NCBI RefSeq assembly: GCF_014207535.1
Contig: NZ_JACHGK010000004.1
Location: 124,001 to 188,000, forward strand
Direction: 5' to 3'
DNA from: Bacillus benzoevorans
GTDB taxonomy: Bacteria; Bacillota; Bacilli; Bacillales; Cytobacillaceae
Length of the DNA: 64,000 nt
Each line of letters begins with the position of its first letter. Position 1 is the stretch's first letter. Below, one piece after another: positions 25,948 through 33,619 of this stretch. Position numbers and translations under genes: made by a program. The notes beneath the pieces are model-generated. The model saw only the letters and a program-made list of their open reading frames with translations, did no database searches and had not been told where the DNA came from.

Positions 25948-27453
25948 TCATTGCAGATGATGATTCACCAGTTTAACGTATTTTTGCAAGGTTGAAAGGG
26001 AAAGACCATAATGATTGGCCACTTGCTGCTGTGACACTTTTTCACTGCGCAGCTTATTCCAGATATACTCGATTGCCGCAGCATAAGCCTTTTTATTTTT
26101 CAAAGATACCTTTTCCTTGAACATGGATATAAAAGCAGTAAACCACATTAAATATAGTCCTGCTTCTACGGTTCCGATTGGCTGATGCTGTTCGTACAGC
26201 ATCAATGCTACTTCATGTGCAGCAGGAATCTGGCTGCTTTCCGGCTGAATTCCGGAACGAATCATGGACACATATTGTTTTTCCAGCACTGAAAATTGCT
26301 CGAATTTAAGATGCTCTTTAACGAAAAGATCGCTGCCTTGATCAGTTGAAAGGGAGATAAGAAAAACAGCAAAGAGTCTTTCCTCCATATGATTGCTGTC
26401 CAGCTTTTTCAGAATCGTTGTCACGCTCTCTTCATAGCCGGCGGCAGTCGGGTGATTCTCACTCCACGGCTCAAATCCTGCTTTTTCAGGATTGATTTCC
26501 AGTACTTTTTCCCACACAGTACGAGCAAGCTGCTCCTTCCCGGTAAAATAGGATGAATAAGCAAGCCAGTAATAGAAGGGACCGTCCCCTTCGTAACCAT
26601 GCTTTTGCAGCTTACGCAGCAGCTGATATGCTGGTTCATATTCCCCGACCAATGCGAATGTCGCCCCTATCTTATATTGATGATCAGTTAGGATTGGCTG
26701 TACTTTCTTGAGCATGCTCTTTATCTCCATCACTTGCTTGAAGTCTTTTAGGAAATAAGAAAAGACCAGTTTATTACAGACGGCATGCAGATTTCCCGGA
26801 TTTCGTTCCATGACGTCATCCAGTATTTGCAATGCCTTTTCAAATTCTCCGAGATAAAAATAAGCCAACGCTAGATTGTTGTAAGCAGACCAATGCTCCG
26901 GAAATTCCTTAATCACTTCATTCAGAATTTTAATCGCCTTTGGAAAATGACCGGATTCCAGCAATTCCCGCGCCTGCTCCTGTTTCATCATTAAGTCATC
27001 CTGCCCATAAAGATCTTCATCATCGATCTCATCTGCTTCGAGAGTCAGCACTTCAATTAGATCCTCTGCATCCTCGACAAATTCACCGTCAGACTCCATT
27101 TCCAGATAACAATTGGCATGATGATAAGCGTCTTTAAAGAAACCTAAATGGGCATAATTATTAGCAAGGAAGTAATGACACTCCACCATATCATGATCCA
27201 TCTCTTCCATGACCATATGCAGCAGCTGATTTGATTGCTGATATTCGCCTAGTTCTGTATAAATAATGGCCAGCTGGCAGGCGATCATTGGCTCATGAGG
27301 TTCAAGCTGAAGAGCGCGCTGTAAATATTTTTTTGCTTTATGAAAATCACGGCGGCGAAACGCCTTTAAACCTTTTGTAAAATAGTATTCACCCGTTGGA
27401 ATAAACGACAATACTTTGCCTGTTGGTTGTGTAACATGCGAGTTTTTACTCAT
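25948..27453 (-). CDS. Tetratricopeptide repeat protein with C-terminal helix-turn-helix
   Basis: 501 aa from the ATG at 27453, which has GGAGG 6 nt upstream; the ATG at 27465 is part of that site. Several TPR units (for example GLKAFRRRDFHKAKKYLQRALQLEP near residues 27-50 and WSAYNNLALAYFYLGEFEKALQ near 190-212) are followed by a C-terminal segment QQQVANHYGLSLSTLQKYVKL that looks like a helix-turn-helix. It occupies the position of B. subtilis yvcD, next to trxB. Likely a scaffold or regulator; partner unknown. Repeat C lies immediately upstream of its ribosome-binding site. Confidence 0.8.
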   Translation of the reverse strand: MSKNSHVTQPTGKVLSFIPTGEYYFTKGLKAFRRRDFHKAKKYLQRALQLEPHEPMIACQLAIIYTELGEYQQSNQLLHMVMEEMDHDMVECHYFLANNYAHLGFFKDAYHHANCYLEMESDGEFVEDAEDLIEVLTLEADEIDDEDLYGQDDLMMKQEQARELLESGHFPKAIKILNEVIKEFPEHWSAYNNLALAYFYLGEFEKALQILDDVMERNPGNLHAVCNKLVFSYFLKDFKQVMEIKSMLKKVQPILTDHQYKIGATFALVGEYEPAYQLLRKLQKHGYEGDGPFYYWLAYSSYFTGKEQLARTVWEKVLEINPEKAGFEPWSENHPTAAGYEESVTTILKKLDSNHMEERLFAVFLISLSTDQGSDLFVKEHLKFEQFSVLEKQYVSMIRSGIQPESSQIPAAHEVALMLYEQHQPIGTVEAGLYLMWFTAFISMFKEKVSLKNKKAYAAAIEYIWNKLRSEKVSQQQVANHYGLSLSTLQKYVKLVNHHLQ

Positions 27454-27468
27454 GTAATCCTCCATATA

Positions 27469-27653
27469 TCAAATGCGCCTTGGCGTATTTGCGCCCAGAT
27501 ATTTTCGAGCAAGCTCGAAAAATTTCCTTTGAAAATCTGAGGCATCCGCCGGAGGCTTAACTTTTTTCAGCTGAGGTTTGAACCCCCGCTAAATTCGTGA
27601 TTGGTATTCGTTTCTAAACTTTAAAAGTGATTGGTTCTTCTGAAAAAAGTTAT
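27469..27653. repeat. Dispersed modular repeat, copy C
   Basis: Starts TCAAATGCGCCTTGGCGTATT, contains the inner hairpin TTCGAGCAAGCTCGAA and a CATCCGCCGGAGGC segment. The terminal stem is AACTTTTTTCAG paired with CTGAAAAAAGTT, where copies D and E have AACTTTATTCAG/CTGAATAAAGTT. Both arms have changed together. It sits 6 bp upstream of the TPR gene's GGAGG. Confidence 0.85.
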
Positions 27654-27750
27654 TTGGTTCTAACTTATCTAGTATATCACACTTCTATACACCGGAGAAG
27701 AGGATGAGCAGGAAAGAAAAAACTACGACAGCTTTCATACTTAAGCAAGC

Positions 27751-27781
27751 AAAAAACCGGCGGAATCCGCCGGTTTTTTTT
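27751..27781. terminator. Terminator of the histidine operon
   Basis: AACCGGCGGA and TCCGCCGGTT form a perfect stem with A and T runs on the two sides, 10 bp after the hisE stop codon. Confidence 0.9.
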
Positions 27782-27790
27782 ATGTGAAAA

Positions 27791-28111
27791 TTATTTTTGT
27801 TCTTTTGCTACATGTCTTTCCTTTAACACATTCAGAACTTCTTTGAATGGAAGCTCCTGCTCACGCATGAGGACAAGCAAGTGATAAAGTAAATCTGCAG
27901 CCTCCCATTTTAATTCCTCGTGACTGCGATTTTTTGCTGCAATAATAACCTCTGACGCTTCTTCGCCTACTTTTTTCAGAATTTTATCGACGCCTTTTTC
28001 AAACAGATACGTCGTATAGGCACCTTCCGGACGTTCTTTTTCACGCTGGTCGATGATTTTTTCTAGATCCATCAGAATTTGATAATCCGCTAGATTGGCT
28101 TCTTGTTTCAC
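27791..28111 (-). CDS. hisE: Phosphoribosyl-ATP pyrophosphatase
   Basis: 106 aa from a GTG at 28111. Second step of histidine synthesis (PR-ATP to PR-AMP). MazG-like all-alpha fold with RPEGAYTTYLFEKG, KKVGEEASEVIIAAKNR and ELKWEAADLLYHLLVLM, which carry the Mg-binding Glu and Asp residues. In B. subtilis this domain is fused to HisI; here they are separate and 478 bp apart. Its ribosome-binding AGGA lies inside the 3' arm of the structured RNA just upstream, so its translation could be affected by that RNA. Last gene of the operon. Confidence 0.95.
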   Translation of the reverse strand: MKQEANLADYQILMDLEKIIDQREKERPEGAYTTYLFEKGVDKILKKVGEEASEVIIAAKNRSHEELKWEAADLLYHLLVLMREQELPFKEVLNVLKERHVAKEQK

Positions 28112-28117
28112 TTTTCT

Positions 28118-28356
28118 TCCTGGTTACAAAAATCTATTAAAAACTATTAAAAGTTTTCAAATAGTAACGATTCGCCCCCGAACCAAGAAAAAGGGGCATG
28201 CCATGACGATTCTCACGTCACTCCGTCAGGAAAGGACTCGAACCCTTGTCATGAACCTACTGTCCAGGACGACCTGCGGTGCTCTGTTAGAGCTGGCTAT
28301 TGCGAAAGACCATTCCTTCTACTGGTCAGACTTCCGCAAGAATTTTGTAACCAGGA
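28118..28356 (-). ncRNA. Structured RNA element inserted between hisI and hisE (HEARO/omega-RNA-like)
   Basis: 239 nt on the minus strand closed by a perfect 14-bp stem: TCCTGGTTACAAAA at the 5' end (28343-28356) and TTTTGTAACCAGGA at the 3' end (28118-28131). Inside are TTGCGGAAG/CTTTCGCAA with nested GACCA/TGGTC, GCTCT/AGAGC, a T-arm-like AAGGGTTCGAGTCCTTT, TGACG/CGTCA and GCCCC/GGGGGC. The density of hairpins and the lack of reading frames mark it as functional RNA or a mobile structured element. It ends 6 nt before GTGA (the hisE start). From memory, HEARO elements (RNAs of IscB nucleases) lie just upstream of ATGA or GTGA. No nuclease gene is present. The class is an inference; group I intron or cis-regulatory RNA remain possible. 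Confidence 0.5.
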
Positions 28357-28468
28357 TTTCACCTCCTTTAGTTGTAATTCTTGGTTTTTTACAAGAAATG
28401 TTTTGTGTAAGATGGTCGATTTCTTCATTATGATTCGTTTCTAATAAACAGATTCGAGTGATTTTCAT
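28319..28468 (-). CDS. Small ORF with its own promoter, 49 codons, unknown function
   Basis: Starts ATG AAA ATC (MKITRICLLETNHNEEIDHL) with GAGGTG 7 nt upstream and a good promoter (28500-28529). A second strong ribosome-binding site AAAGGAGG lies inside its 3' part (about 28361-28368) with no ATG, GTG or TTG at the right distance, as if a following gene had been cut off by the structured RNA. The last 13 codons run into that RNA. No similarity recognised; soluble, with two cysteines. Confidence 0.5.
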   Translation of the reverse strand: MKITRICLLETNHNEEIDHLTQNISCKKPRITTKGGEILVTKFLRKSDQ

Positions 28469-28499
28469 CGTAAAACACCTCGTATACTGGTTTTAATTT

Positions 28500-28529
28500 A
28501 TTATACCAAATATACGTTCGTAAGTGCAA
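28500..28529 (-). promoter_or_regulatory. Promoter inside the hisI-hisE insertion with a LexA-box-like sequence
   Basis: TTGCAC (28524-28529), 18 nt, TATAAT (28500-28505). The spacer contains CGAACGTATATTTG (28507-28520), which matches one half of the Bacillus SOS box CGAAC-N4-GTTCG exactly and the other half only partly (ATTTG for GTTCG). Damage-inducible expression is a hypothesis. Confidence 0.6.
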
Positions 28530-28589
28530 TAAAAACGATCGGTGCCTTTTGAATGTTTTGTTACAATTCAGTAGTTATTATGAAGCAGT

Positions 28590-28916
28590 TTAAACCTCCT
28601 TCAAAATCCGTTCTGAGAAACAGCTGATCGCTCCTGTATGACATGCCGGTCCTGCAGGTTGCACCAGAACCACGATAGCATCCCGGTCACAATCCAGCTT
28701 CATTTCAACAATCTTTTGTGTATTGCCGCTTGTGGCACCTTTATGCCATAATTCCTGACGTGAGCGGCTGTAAAACCACGTTTCCTTTGTTTCCAGCGAT
28801 TTCGCAAGCGAAACAGCATTCATATAGGCCAGCGTTAGGACTTCTTTCGTGTTGGCATCCTGAACAATTGCCGGAATTAATCCTTTTTCATCAAACTTGA
28901 TCTGTTCCATATTCAT
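28590..28916 (-). CDS. hisI: Phosphoribosyl-AMP cyclohydrolase
   Basis: 108 aa. Opens the adenine ring of PR-AMP. Zn and Mg ligands visible: LDCDRDAI (Asp cluster and Cys, about residue 76) and GPACHTGAISCF (Cys, about residues 92-99). Stand-alone enzyme, unlike the HisI-HisE fusion of B. subtilis. ATGA overlap with the hisF stop codon. Its last codons contain AAGGAGG (28595-28601), a ribosome-binding site with no gene behind it now, which suggests hisE once started right here. Confidence 0.95.
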   Translation of the reverse strand: MNMEQIKFDEKGLIPAIVQDANTKEVLTLAYMNAVSLAKSLETKETWFYSRSRQELWHKGATSGNTQKIVEMKLDCDRDAIVVLVQPAGPACHTGAISCFSERILKEV

Positions 28917-29671
28917 CGGACGTTTACACCTTTTTCCCTTAAATACGATTTCACTTCGCGTACAGAGGTTTCTTTATAGTGGAAAATCGATGCTGCGAGT
29001 GCTGCATCTGCTTTCCCATCAATAAAGGCCTCAGCAAAATGCTCGGCATTGCCGGCACCGCCTGAAGCAATAACGGGAACGGTAACCGCCTCACTGACTG
29101 CCTTCGTTAAAGCAAGGTCGAAACCGGTCTTCTCGCCGTCACAATCCATGCTTGTCAGGAGGATTTCACCGGCACCGAGTTCCACAGCTTCCTTTGCCCA
29201 AGCAATCACTTCTTTATCAACCGCTGTTCTGCCGCCATGGGTGTAGACACGCCAAGATCCAAGCTCTTCATCCCATTTCGCATCAATCGCCACAACGATA
29301 CATTGGGCACCAAAAAAGTCCGATCCTTCTGTGATCAACTCCGGATGATTGACGGCAGCTGTATTCAAAGAAACCTTATCCGCTCCTGCACGTAAAATCC
29401 GTTTCATGTCTTCAAGTGAATTGATTCCGCCGCCGACTGTAAACGGGATCGCCAGCTCCGATGCCACCGCCTTAACCACTTCCACCATTGTTTTCCGGCC
29501 TTCATGGGAAGCCGAGATATCAAGGAAAACGAGTTCATCCGCGCCCTGCTCGTCATAAAAGCGGGCCAGCTCAACGGGATCGCCTGCATCACGAAGCTGA
29601 ACAAATTGAATACCCTTGACGACACGACCCTCTTTTACATCGAGGCAAGGGATAATTCTCTTTGTAATCAT
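28913..29671 (-). CDS. hisF: Imidazole glycerol phosphate synthase, cyclase subunit
   Basis: 252 aa TIM barrel. With HisH it makes imidazole glycerol phosphate and AICAR. Starts MITKRIIPCLDVKEGRVVKG; catalytic Asp residues in CLDVKEGR (about residue 11) and MDCDGEKTGFDL (about 130), and the GGAGNAEHF phosphate loop. Shares one base with the hisA stop codon and overlaps hisI by 4 nt. Confidence 0.97.
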   Translation of the reverse strand: MITKRIIPCLDVKEGRVVKGIQFVQLRDAGDPVELARFYDEQGADELVFLDISASHEGRKTMVEVVKAVASELAIPFTVGGGINSLEDMKRILRAGADKVSLNTAAVNHPELITEGSDFFGAQCIVVAIDAKWDEELGSWRVYTHGGRTAVDKEVIAWAKEAVELGAGEILLTSMDCDGEKTGFDLALTKAVSEAVTVPVIASGGAGNAEHFAEAFIDGKADAALAASIFHYKETSVREVKSYLREKGVNVR

Positions 29672-30402
29672 TATACACCCACCTCTTTCAAAGCAGCAGC
29701 AACAGTGAATCTTCCTTCATAAATAGCTTTTCCGACAATGGCTCCTGATACGCCTGATCCTTCCAATTCCTTCAGAACGGCTAAATCCGTAAGGGAGCTG
29801 ACACCTCCGGAGGCAATGACGCTTTTACCTGTTTCCAGAGCCATTTGTTTGACAGCTTCTGTATTCGGTCCTGTCAGCATCCCGTCTGTTGCAATATCGG
29901 TAAAAATAAACGTTTCCGCCCCGGCATCGGCAAAGCGCTTCCCGACTTCTACTGCTTTGACTTCCGATGTATTTAACCAGCCATGTGTTGCTACATAGCC
30001 GTTTTTCGCATCCAGTCCGATGGCGATAGCACTGCCGTATTTTTTCACCATCTCGATGGCAAACTCAGGATTTGAAATCGCGATGCTGCCAATAATGACT
30101 CTTGTGACACCATTTTCTAAATAATGATGGATATCCTCTTCTGTCCGAATGCCGCCGCCGATTTGAACGTTGACATTCAGCTCTTTCGCAGCCTGGATCA
30201 CAAAGGTATCATTGACACGTCTGCCATCCTTAGCGCCGTCTAAATCGACCATATGGATCCAGTTTGCTCCCGCTTCCTTGAACGTCTTAGCCATATCAAA
30301 CGGTGAATCGCCATAAACGGTTTCTTGATTATAATCACCTTGTATTAAACGTACACATTTCCCGCCTCTCATATCAATGGCAGGGTAAATGGTAAATGCC
30401 AT
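29671..30402 (-). CDS. hisA: ProFAR isomerase (phosphoribosylformimino-AICAR isomerase)
   Basis: 243 aa TIM barrel, paralogue of HisF. N-terminal YPAIDMRGGKCVRLIQGDY with the catalytic Asp, QIGGGIRTEEDIHHYL and the FTDIATDGMLTGPN segment with the second Asp, then SGGVSSLTDL. Carries out the Amadori rearrangement of ProFAR in histidine synthesis. Tightly packed between hisH and hisF. Confidence 0.97.
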   Translation of the reverse strand: MAFTIYPAIDMRGGKCVRLIQGDYNQETVYGDSPFDMAKTFKEAGANWIHMVDLDGAKDGRRVNDTFVIQAAKELNVNVQIGGGIRTEEDIHHYLENGVTRVIIGSIAISNPEFAIEMVKKYGSAIAIGLDAKNGYVATHGWLNTSEVKAVEVGKRFADAGAETFIFTDIATDGMLTGPNTEAVKQMALETGKSVIASGGVSSLTDLAVLKELEGSGVSGAIVGKAIYEGRFTVAAALKEVGV

Positions 30403-30421
30403 AGCTCCTGTCCCCTTTCTT

Positions 30422-31039
30422 TTACGCTAACTCTGTGAAATTACGCAGCAGTTCTACCCCAAGATCGCTGCTTTTTTCCGGGTGAAACTGCATGCCAAAC
30501 ACGTTCTTTCTGCCGACAACAGCCGGTACCTCTTCAAAATAAGAAGCCTTCGCAATCAAGATTGAAGGGTCGTCTGTTTTGACATAAAAAGAATGGACAA
30601 AGTAAGCATAGTCTTCCTTTAAGTTATCTGTCAGGATGGAACCATTCACCCATTGCAAACGGTTCCAGCCCATATGCGGTACTTTATAAGATATCCCGTC
30701 ACTTGACTCGCCAGGGAAACGAACGACCTTTCCCGGTAACAGCGAAAGACCTTCCATATAACCGTGCTCTTCACTTTCCTCAAACAGCAGCTGCATACCG
30801 AGGCAGATGCCAAGAAGCGGTTTGCCTGAAGCCGCATAGCCGCGGATAAAATCGGCAAGACCGGTTTCATTCAAGCGGACCATCGCATCCTTGAAGGCAC
30901 CGACACCGGGAAGAATAAGCCCGTCTGCTTCATTCAACTCTGCTGCTTTTTCCGAAATAAAGTAAGGAACATGGAGACGTTCCAGCGCCTTAGAGACACT
31001 GAATAAATTCCCCATGCCATAATCGACAATACCAATCAT
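30422..31039 (-). CDS. hisH: Imidazole glycerol phosphate synthase, glutamine amidotransferase subunit
   Basis: 205 aa from the ATG giving MIGIVDYGMGNLFSV. Class I glutaminase that supplies ammonia to HisF. Nucleophile Cys in GICLGMQLLFE (about residue 81), His and Glu in MQFHPEKSS near the C-terminus; the oxyanion-strand GVGAFKDAM is present. Starts one base before the hisB stop region (overlap with hisB end). Confidence 0.97.
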   Translation of the reverse strand: MIGIVDYGMGNLFSVSKALERLHVPYFISEKAAELNEADGLILPGVGAFKDAMVRLNETGLADFIRGYAASGKPLLGICLGMQLLFEESEEHGYMEGLSLLPGKVVRFPGESSDGISYKVPHMGWNRLQWVNGSILTDNLKEDYAYFVHSFYVKTDDPSILIAKASYFEEVPAVVGRKNVFGMQFHPEKSSDLGVELLRNFTELA

Positions 31040-31040
31040 T

Positions 31041-31631
31041 TTATAACATCCCCTTTGATGACGGAACACCTTTTACACGCGGGTCAATGGTTGTGGCCTC
31101 ATCAAGTGCTCGTGCCATTGCTTTAAAAACAGCCTCAATCATATGGTGTGTATTTTGACCGTAATGGATAATAACATGAAGATTCATTCTTGCTTCAAGA
31201 GCCAATTTCCAGAGAAACTCATGAACCAGTTCTGTATCAAATGTCCCGACCTTTTGGCTTGGAAAATCAGCCCCTTTAATGACGAATGCGGGACGGTTGC
31301 TTAAATCAATGACCACCTGTGCCAGAGTTTCATCCATTGGAATAAAGAAATTCCCATAGCGTTTGATTCCTTTTTTATCGCCGAGTGCTTCCCTTAATAC
31401 AGCACCAAGGCAAATCGCAATATCCTCTGTCGTATGATGATCATCGATATATGTGTCCCCATTTGCTTGGATTCTTAAATCAAATTGGCCATGTTTGGCA
31501 AACAAATCCAGCATATGGTTTAAGAAAGGGACTCCTGTTTCCAAGTTGGACTTCCCTGTGCCGTCAATATTTAGTTCTAGTTCAATCTGTGTTTCTGATG
31601 TATTTCTAACGATAGAAGCACTTCTTGTCAT
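31041..31631 (-). CDS. hisB: Imidazoleglycerol-phosphate dehydratase
   Basis: 196 aa from the ATG giving MTRSASIVRNTSETQ, with AGGGAG upstream. Mn-dependent dehydratase of histidine synthesis with the duplicated metal motifs DDHHTTEDIAI (about residues 60-70) and IHYGQNTHHMIEAVFKAMA (about 150-168). Monofunctional, as in other Firmicutes. Confidence 0.97.
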   Translation of the reverse strand: MTRSASIVRNTSETQIELELNIDGTGKSNLETGVPFLNHMLDLFAKHGQFDLRIQANGDTYIDDHHTTEDIAICLGAVLREALGDKKGIKRYGNFFIPMDETLAQVVIDLSNRPAFVIKGADFPSQKVGTFDTELVHEFLWKLALEARMNLHVIIHYGQNTHHMIEAVFKAMARALDEATTIDPRVKGVPSSKGML

Positions 31632-31663
31632 ATTTAAATTCTCCCTGTATTCTTTTATCAAAA

Positions 31664-32932
31664 TTACTTCTTAAATCTTGCTTCAATGGATCGAGCGTGT
31701 GCCTCAAGACCTTCGAGTCGGGCAAATGCGGCTATTTTCGCTGCATTTTCGTTAAAAGCCTGCTCACTGTACATAATAATACTCGACTTCTTTTGGAAAT
31801 CATCCACATTCAGCGGGCTTGAGAAACGGGCTGTTCCATTCGTAGGCAGAACGTGGTTTGGACCGGCAAAATAATCTCCCACTGGTTCTGAACTGTAGCG
31901 GCCGATAAAGATGGCTCCGGCATGACGGATTTTCCCGATCTTTTCCATTGCATTTTCCATGATAACCTCAAGGTGCTCAGGGGCCAGTTTATTCACTGTT
32001 TCAATCGCTTCATCCACTGTTTCTGCTACATAGATGGCACCATAATCAGCAATCGCTGGAGCCGCAATTTCTTTACGCGGCAATACTGCCAGCTGCTTTT
32101 CAACCTCTGATGCTGTCTCTTCGGCTAATTTGCGGGAAGTGGTAACAAGGACACTGCAGGCCCGTGCATCATGTTCAGCCTGCGAAAGCAGATCAGCTGC
32201 AATTTCATTGGCTCTTGCTGTTTCATCAGCAAGAACGGTAATTTCACTTGGTCCGGCAATCATGTCAATATCAACATCTCCGAACACTTCACGCTTTGCC
32301 AAGGCCACAAATATATTTCCCGGACCTGTAATTTTGTCGACCGGCTTAATGGACTCTGTCCCGTAAGCCAATGCCGCAATCGCTTGTGCTCCGCCGACTT
32401 TATAAATCTCCTTCACACCCGACTCCTTCGCGGCAACTAGTACACCGGCAGGCAGTTTCCCGTCTTGACCCGGAGGCGATACCATAACAATCCGTTCCAC
32501 ACCGGCAACTTGAGCCGGCACGACATTCATCAGGACAGACGAAGGATAGGCCGCTGTTCCGCCAGGCACATACACGCCGACAGAATCAAGCGGAGTCACC
32601 TTTTGCCCCAGCATTGTACCGTTTTTCTCCGTTGTAATCCATGAATTTCTTAATTGTTTTTCATGAAAGACGCGGATATTTTCCGCTGCTTCCTTGATAA
32701 TTTCGACCGTAGCATTCGGCACTTCTTTATAGGCTTCCTCTATTTCAGCATCTGTTACAGTTAATGAAGAAAGACGGACGCGGTCAAATTTTTCTGTGAA
32801 ATCAAACAAAGCCTGATCGCCGCCGCTTTTCACCGCTCCAATAATATCCTTTACAATCGCACGCTGCTCTTCTGTTCCACTATCAACTGATCGTTTTAAT
32901 GAAATATCTTCATTTACTTGGATAATTTTCAC
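31664..32932 (-). CDS. hisD: Histidinol dehydrogenase
   Basis: 422 aa Zn enzyme that oxidises histidinol to histidine in two NAD-dependent steps. Family marks: VGVYVPGGTAAYPSSVLMN, the signature IDMIAGPSEITVLADETA, LLSQAEHDARACSVLVT, and the His-bearing AGPNHVLPTNGTARFSSPLNV near the C-terminus. Lies between hisG and hisB. Confidence 0.97.
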   Translation of the reverse strand: MKIIQVNEDISLKRSVDSGTEEQRAIVKDIIGAVKSGGDQALFDFTEKFDRVRLSSLTVTDAEIEEAYKEVPNATVEIIKEAAENIRVFHEKQLRNSWITTEKNGTMLGQKVTPLDSVGVYVPGGTAAYPSSVLMNVVPAQVAGVERIVMVSPPGQDGKLPAGVLVAAKESGVKEIYKVGGAQAIAALAYGTESIKPVDKITGPGNIFVALAKREVFGDVDIDMIAGPSEITVLADETARANEIAADLLSQAEHDARACSVLVTTSRKLAEETASEVEKQLAVLPRKEIAAPAIADYGAIYVAETVDEAIETVNKLAPEHLEVIMENAMEKIGKIRHAGAIFIGRYSSEPVGDYFAGPNHVLPTNGTARFSSPLNVDDFQKKSSIIMYSEQAFNENAAKIAAFARLEGLEAHARSIEARFKK

Positions 32933-32974
32933 CGTACTTTGCTCCTAACCCGTTAATATAGTTTCACCTGATGA

Positions 32975-33619
32975 TTACTTCATTGTAGTTTCTTTATTTA
33001 ATACACCTGAAATGGCCTCGACAATTTCATTGATACGCTCATCCTTCATTCGATAGCTTACCGGATTGACAATCAAGCGTGAAGTAATGTCGACAATCTG
33101 TTCATATTCTACTAATCCGTTTTCTACAAGCGTTCTTCCAGTGGAAACAATATCGACGATTCGATCAGCAAGACCAATCATCGGCGCTAATTCAATCGAA
33201 CCGTTTAGTTTAATGATTTCAACCTGTTCCCCTTGCTCACGGAAATACGCCGCAGCTACATGCGGGTATTTCGTCGCAATACGTGGTGCGACATCATTCA
33301 TTTTTGTATTTGGCAGACCGGCAACCGCTAAATGACAGGCACTGATCTTTAAATCCAATACTTCGTAAACGTCGCGGTCTTCTTCCAGCATCACATCTTT
33401 TCCGGCAATCCCAAGGTCGGCGACCCCATGTTCAACATAAGTCGGCACATCCATCGGCTTTGAAAGGATAAAGCGGAAGTTCTCCTCTGGTACATCAATA
33501 ATCAATTTTCGTGAATCATCAAATTCCGGCGGCAGCTTGAATCCTGCTTCTCGCAGCAATGCCGCTGCTTCTTCAAAAATACGCCCCTTCGGCATGGCAA
33601 ATATTAATGGTTCTTTCAT
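32975..33619 (-). CDS. hisG: ATP phosphoribosyltransferase, short form
   Basis: 214 aa, the short HisG type that lacks the C-terminal regulatory domain and needs HisZ. First step of histidine synthesis. Seen: MPKGRIFEEAAALLREAGF, PTYVEHGVADLGIAGKDV and the PRPP-binding LADRIVDIVSTGRTLVENGL. Overlaps hisZ by 4 nt, fitting a HisG-HisZ complex. Confidence 0.97.
   Translation of the reverse strand: MKEPLIFAMPKGRIFEEAAALLREAGFKLPPEFDDSRKLIIDVPEENFRFILSKPMDVPTYVEHGVADLGIAGKDVMLEEDRDVYEVLDLKISACHLAVAGLPNTKMNDVAPRIATKYPHVAAAYFREQGEQVEIIKLNGSIELAPMIGLADRIVDIVSTGRTLVENGLVEYEQIVDITSRLIVNPVSYRMKDERINEIVEAISGVLNKETTMK

Noticed and set aside
28200..28260. tRNA gene in the his insertion
   Set aside because: Only a T-arm-like GGGTTCGAGTCC is present; no acceptor stem or anticodon arm fits.
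28112..28589. Group II intron or retron
   Set aside because: No GUGYG start, no domain V-like sequence and no reverse transcriptase gene in the window.
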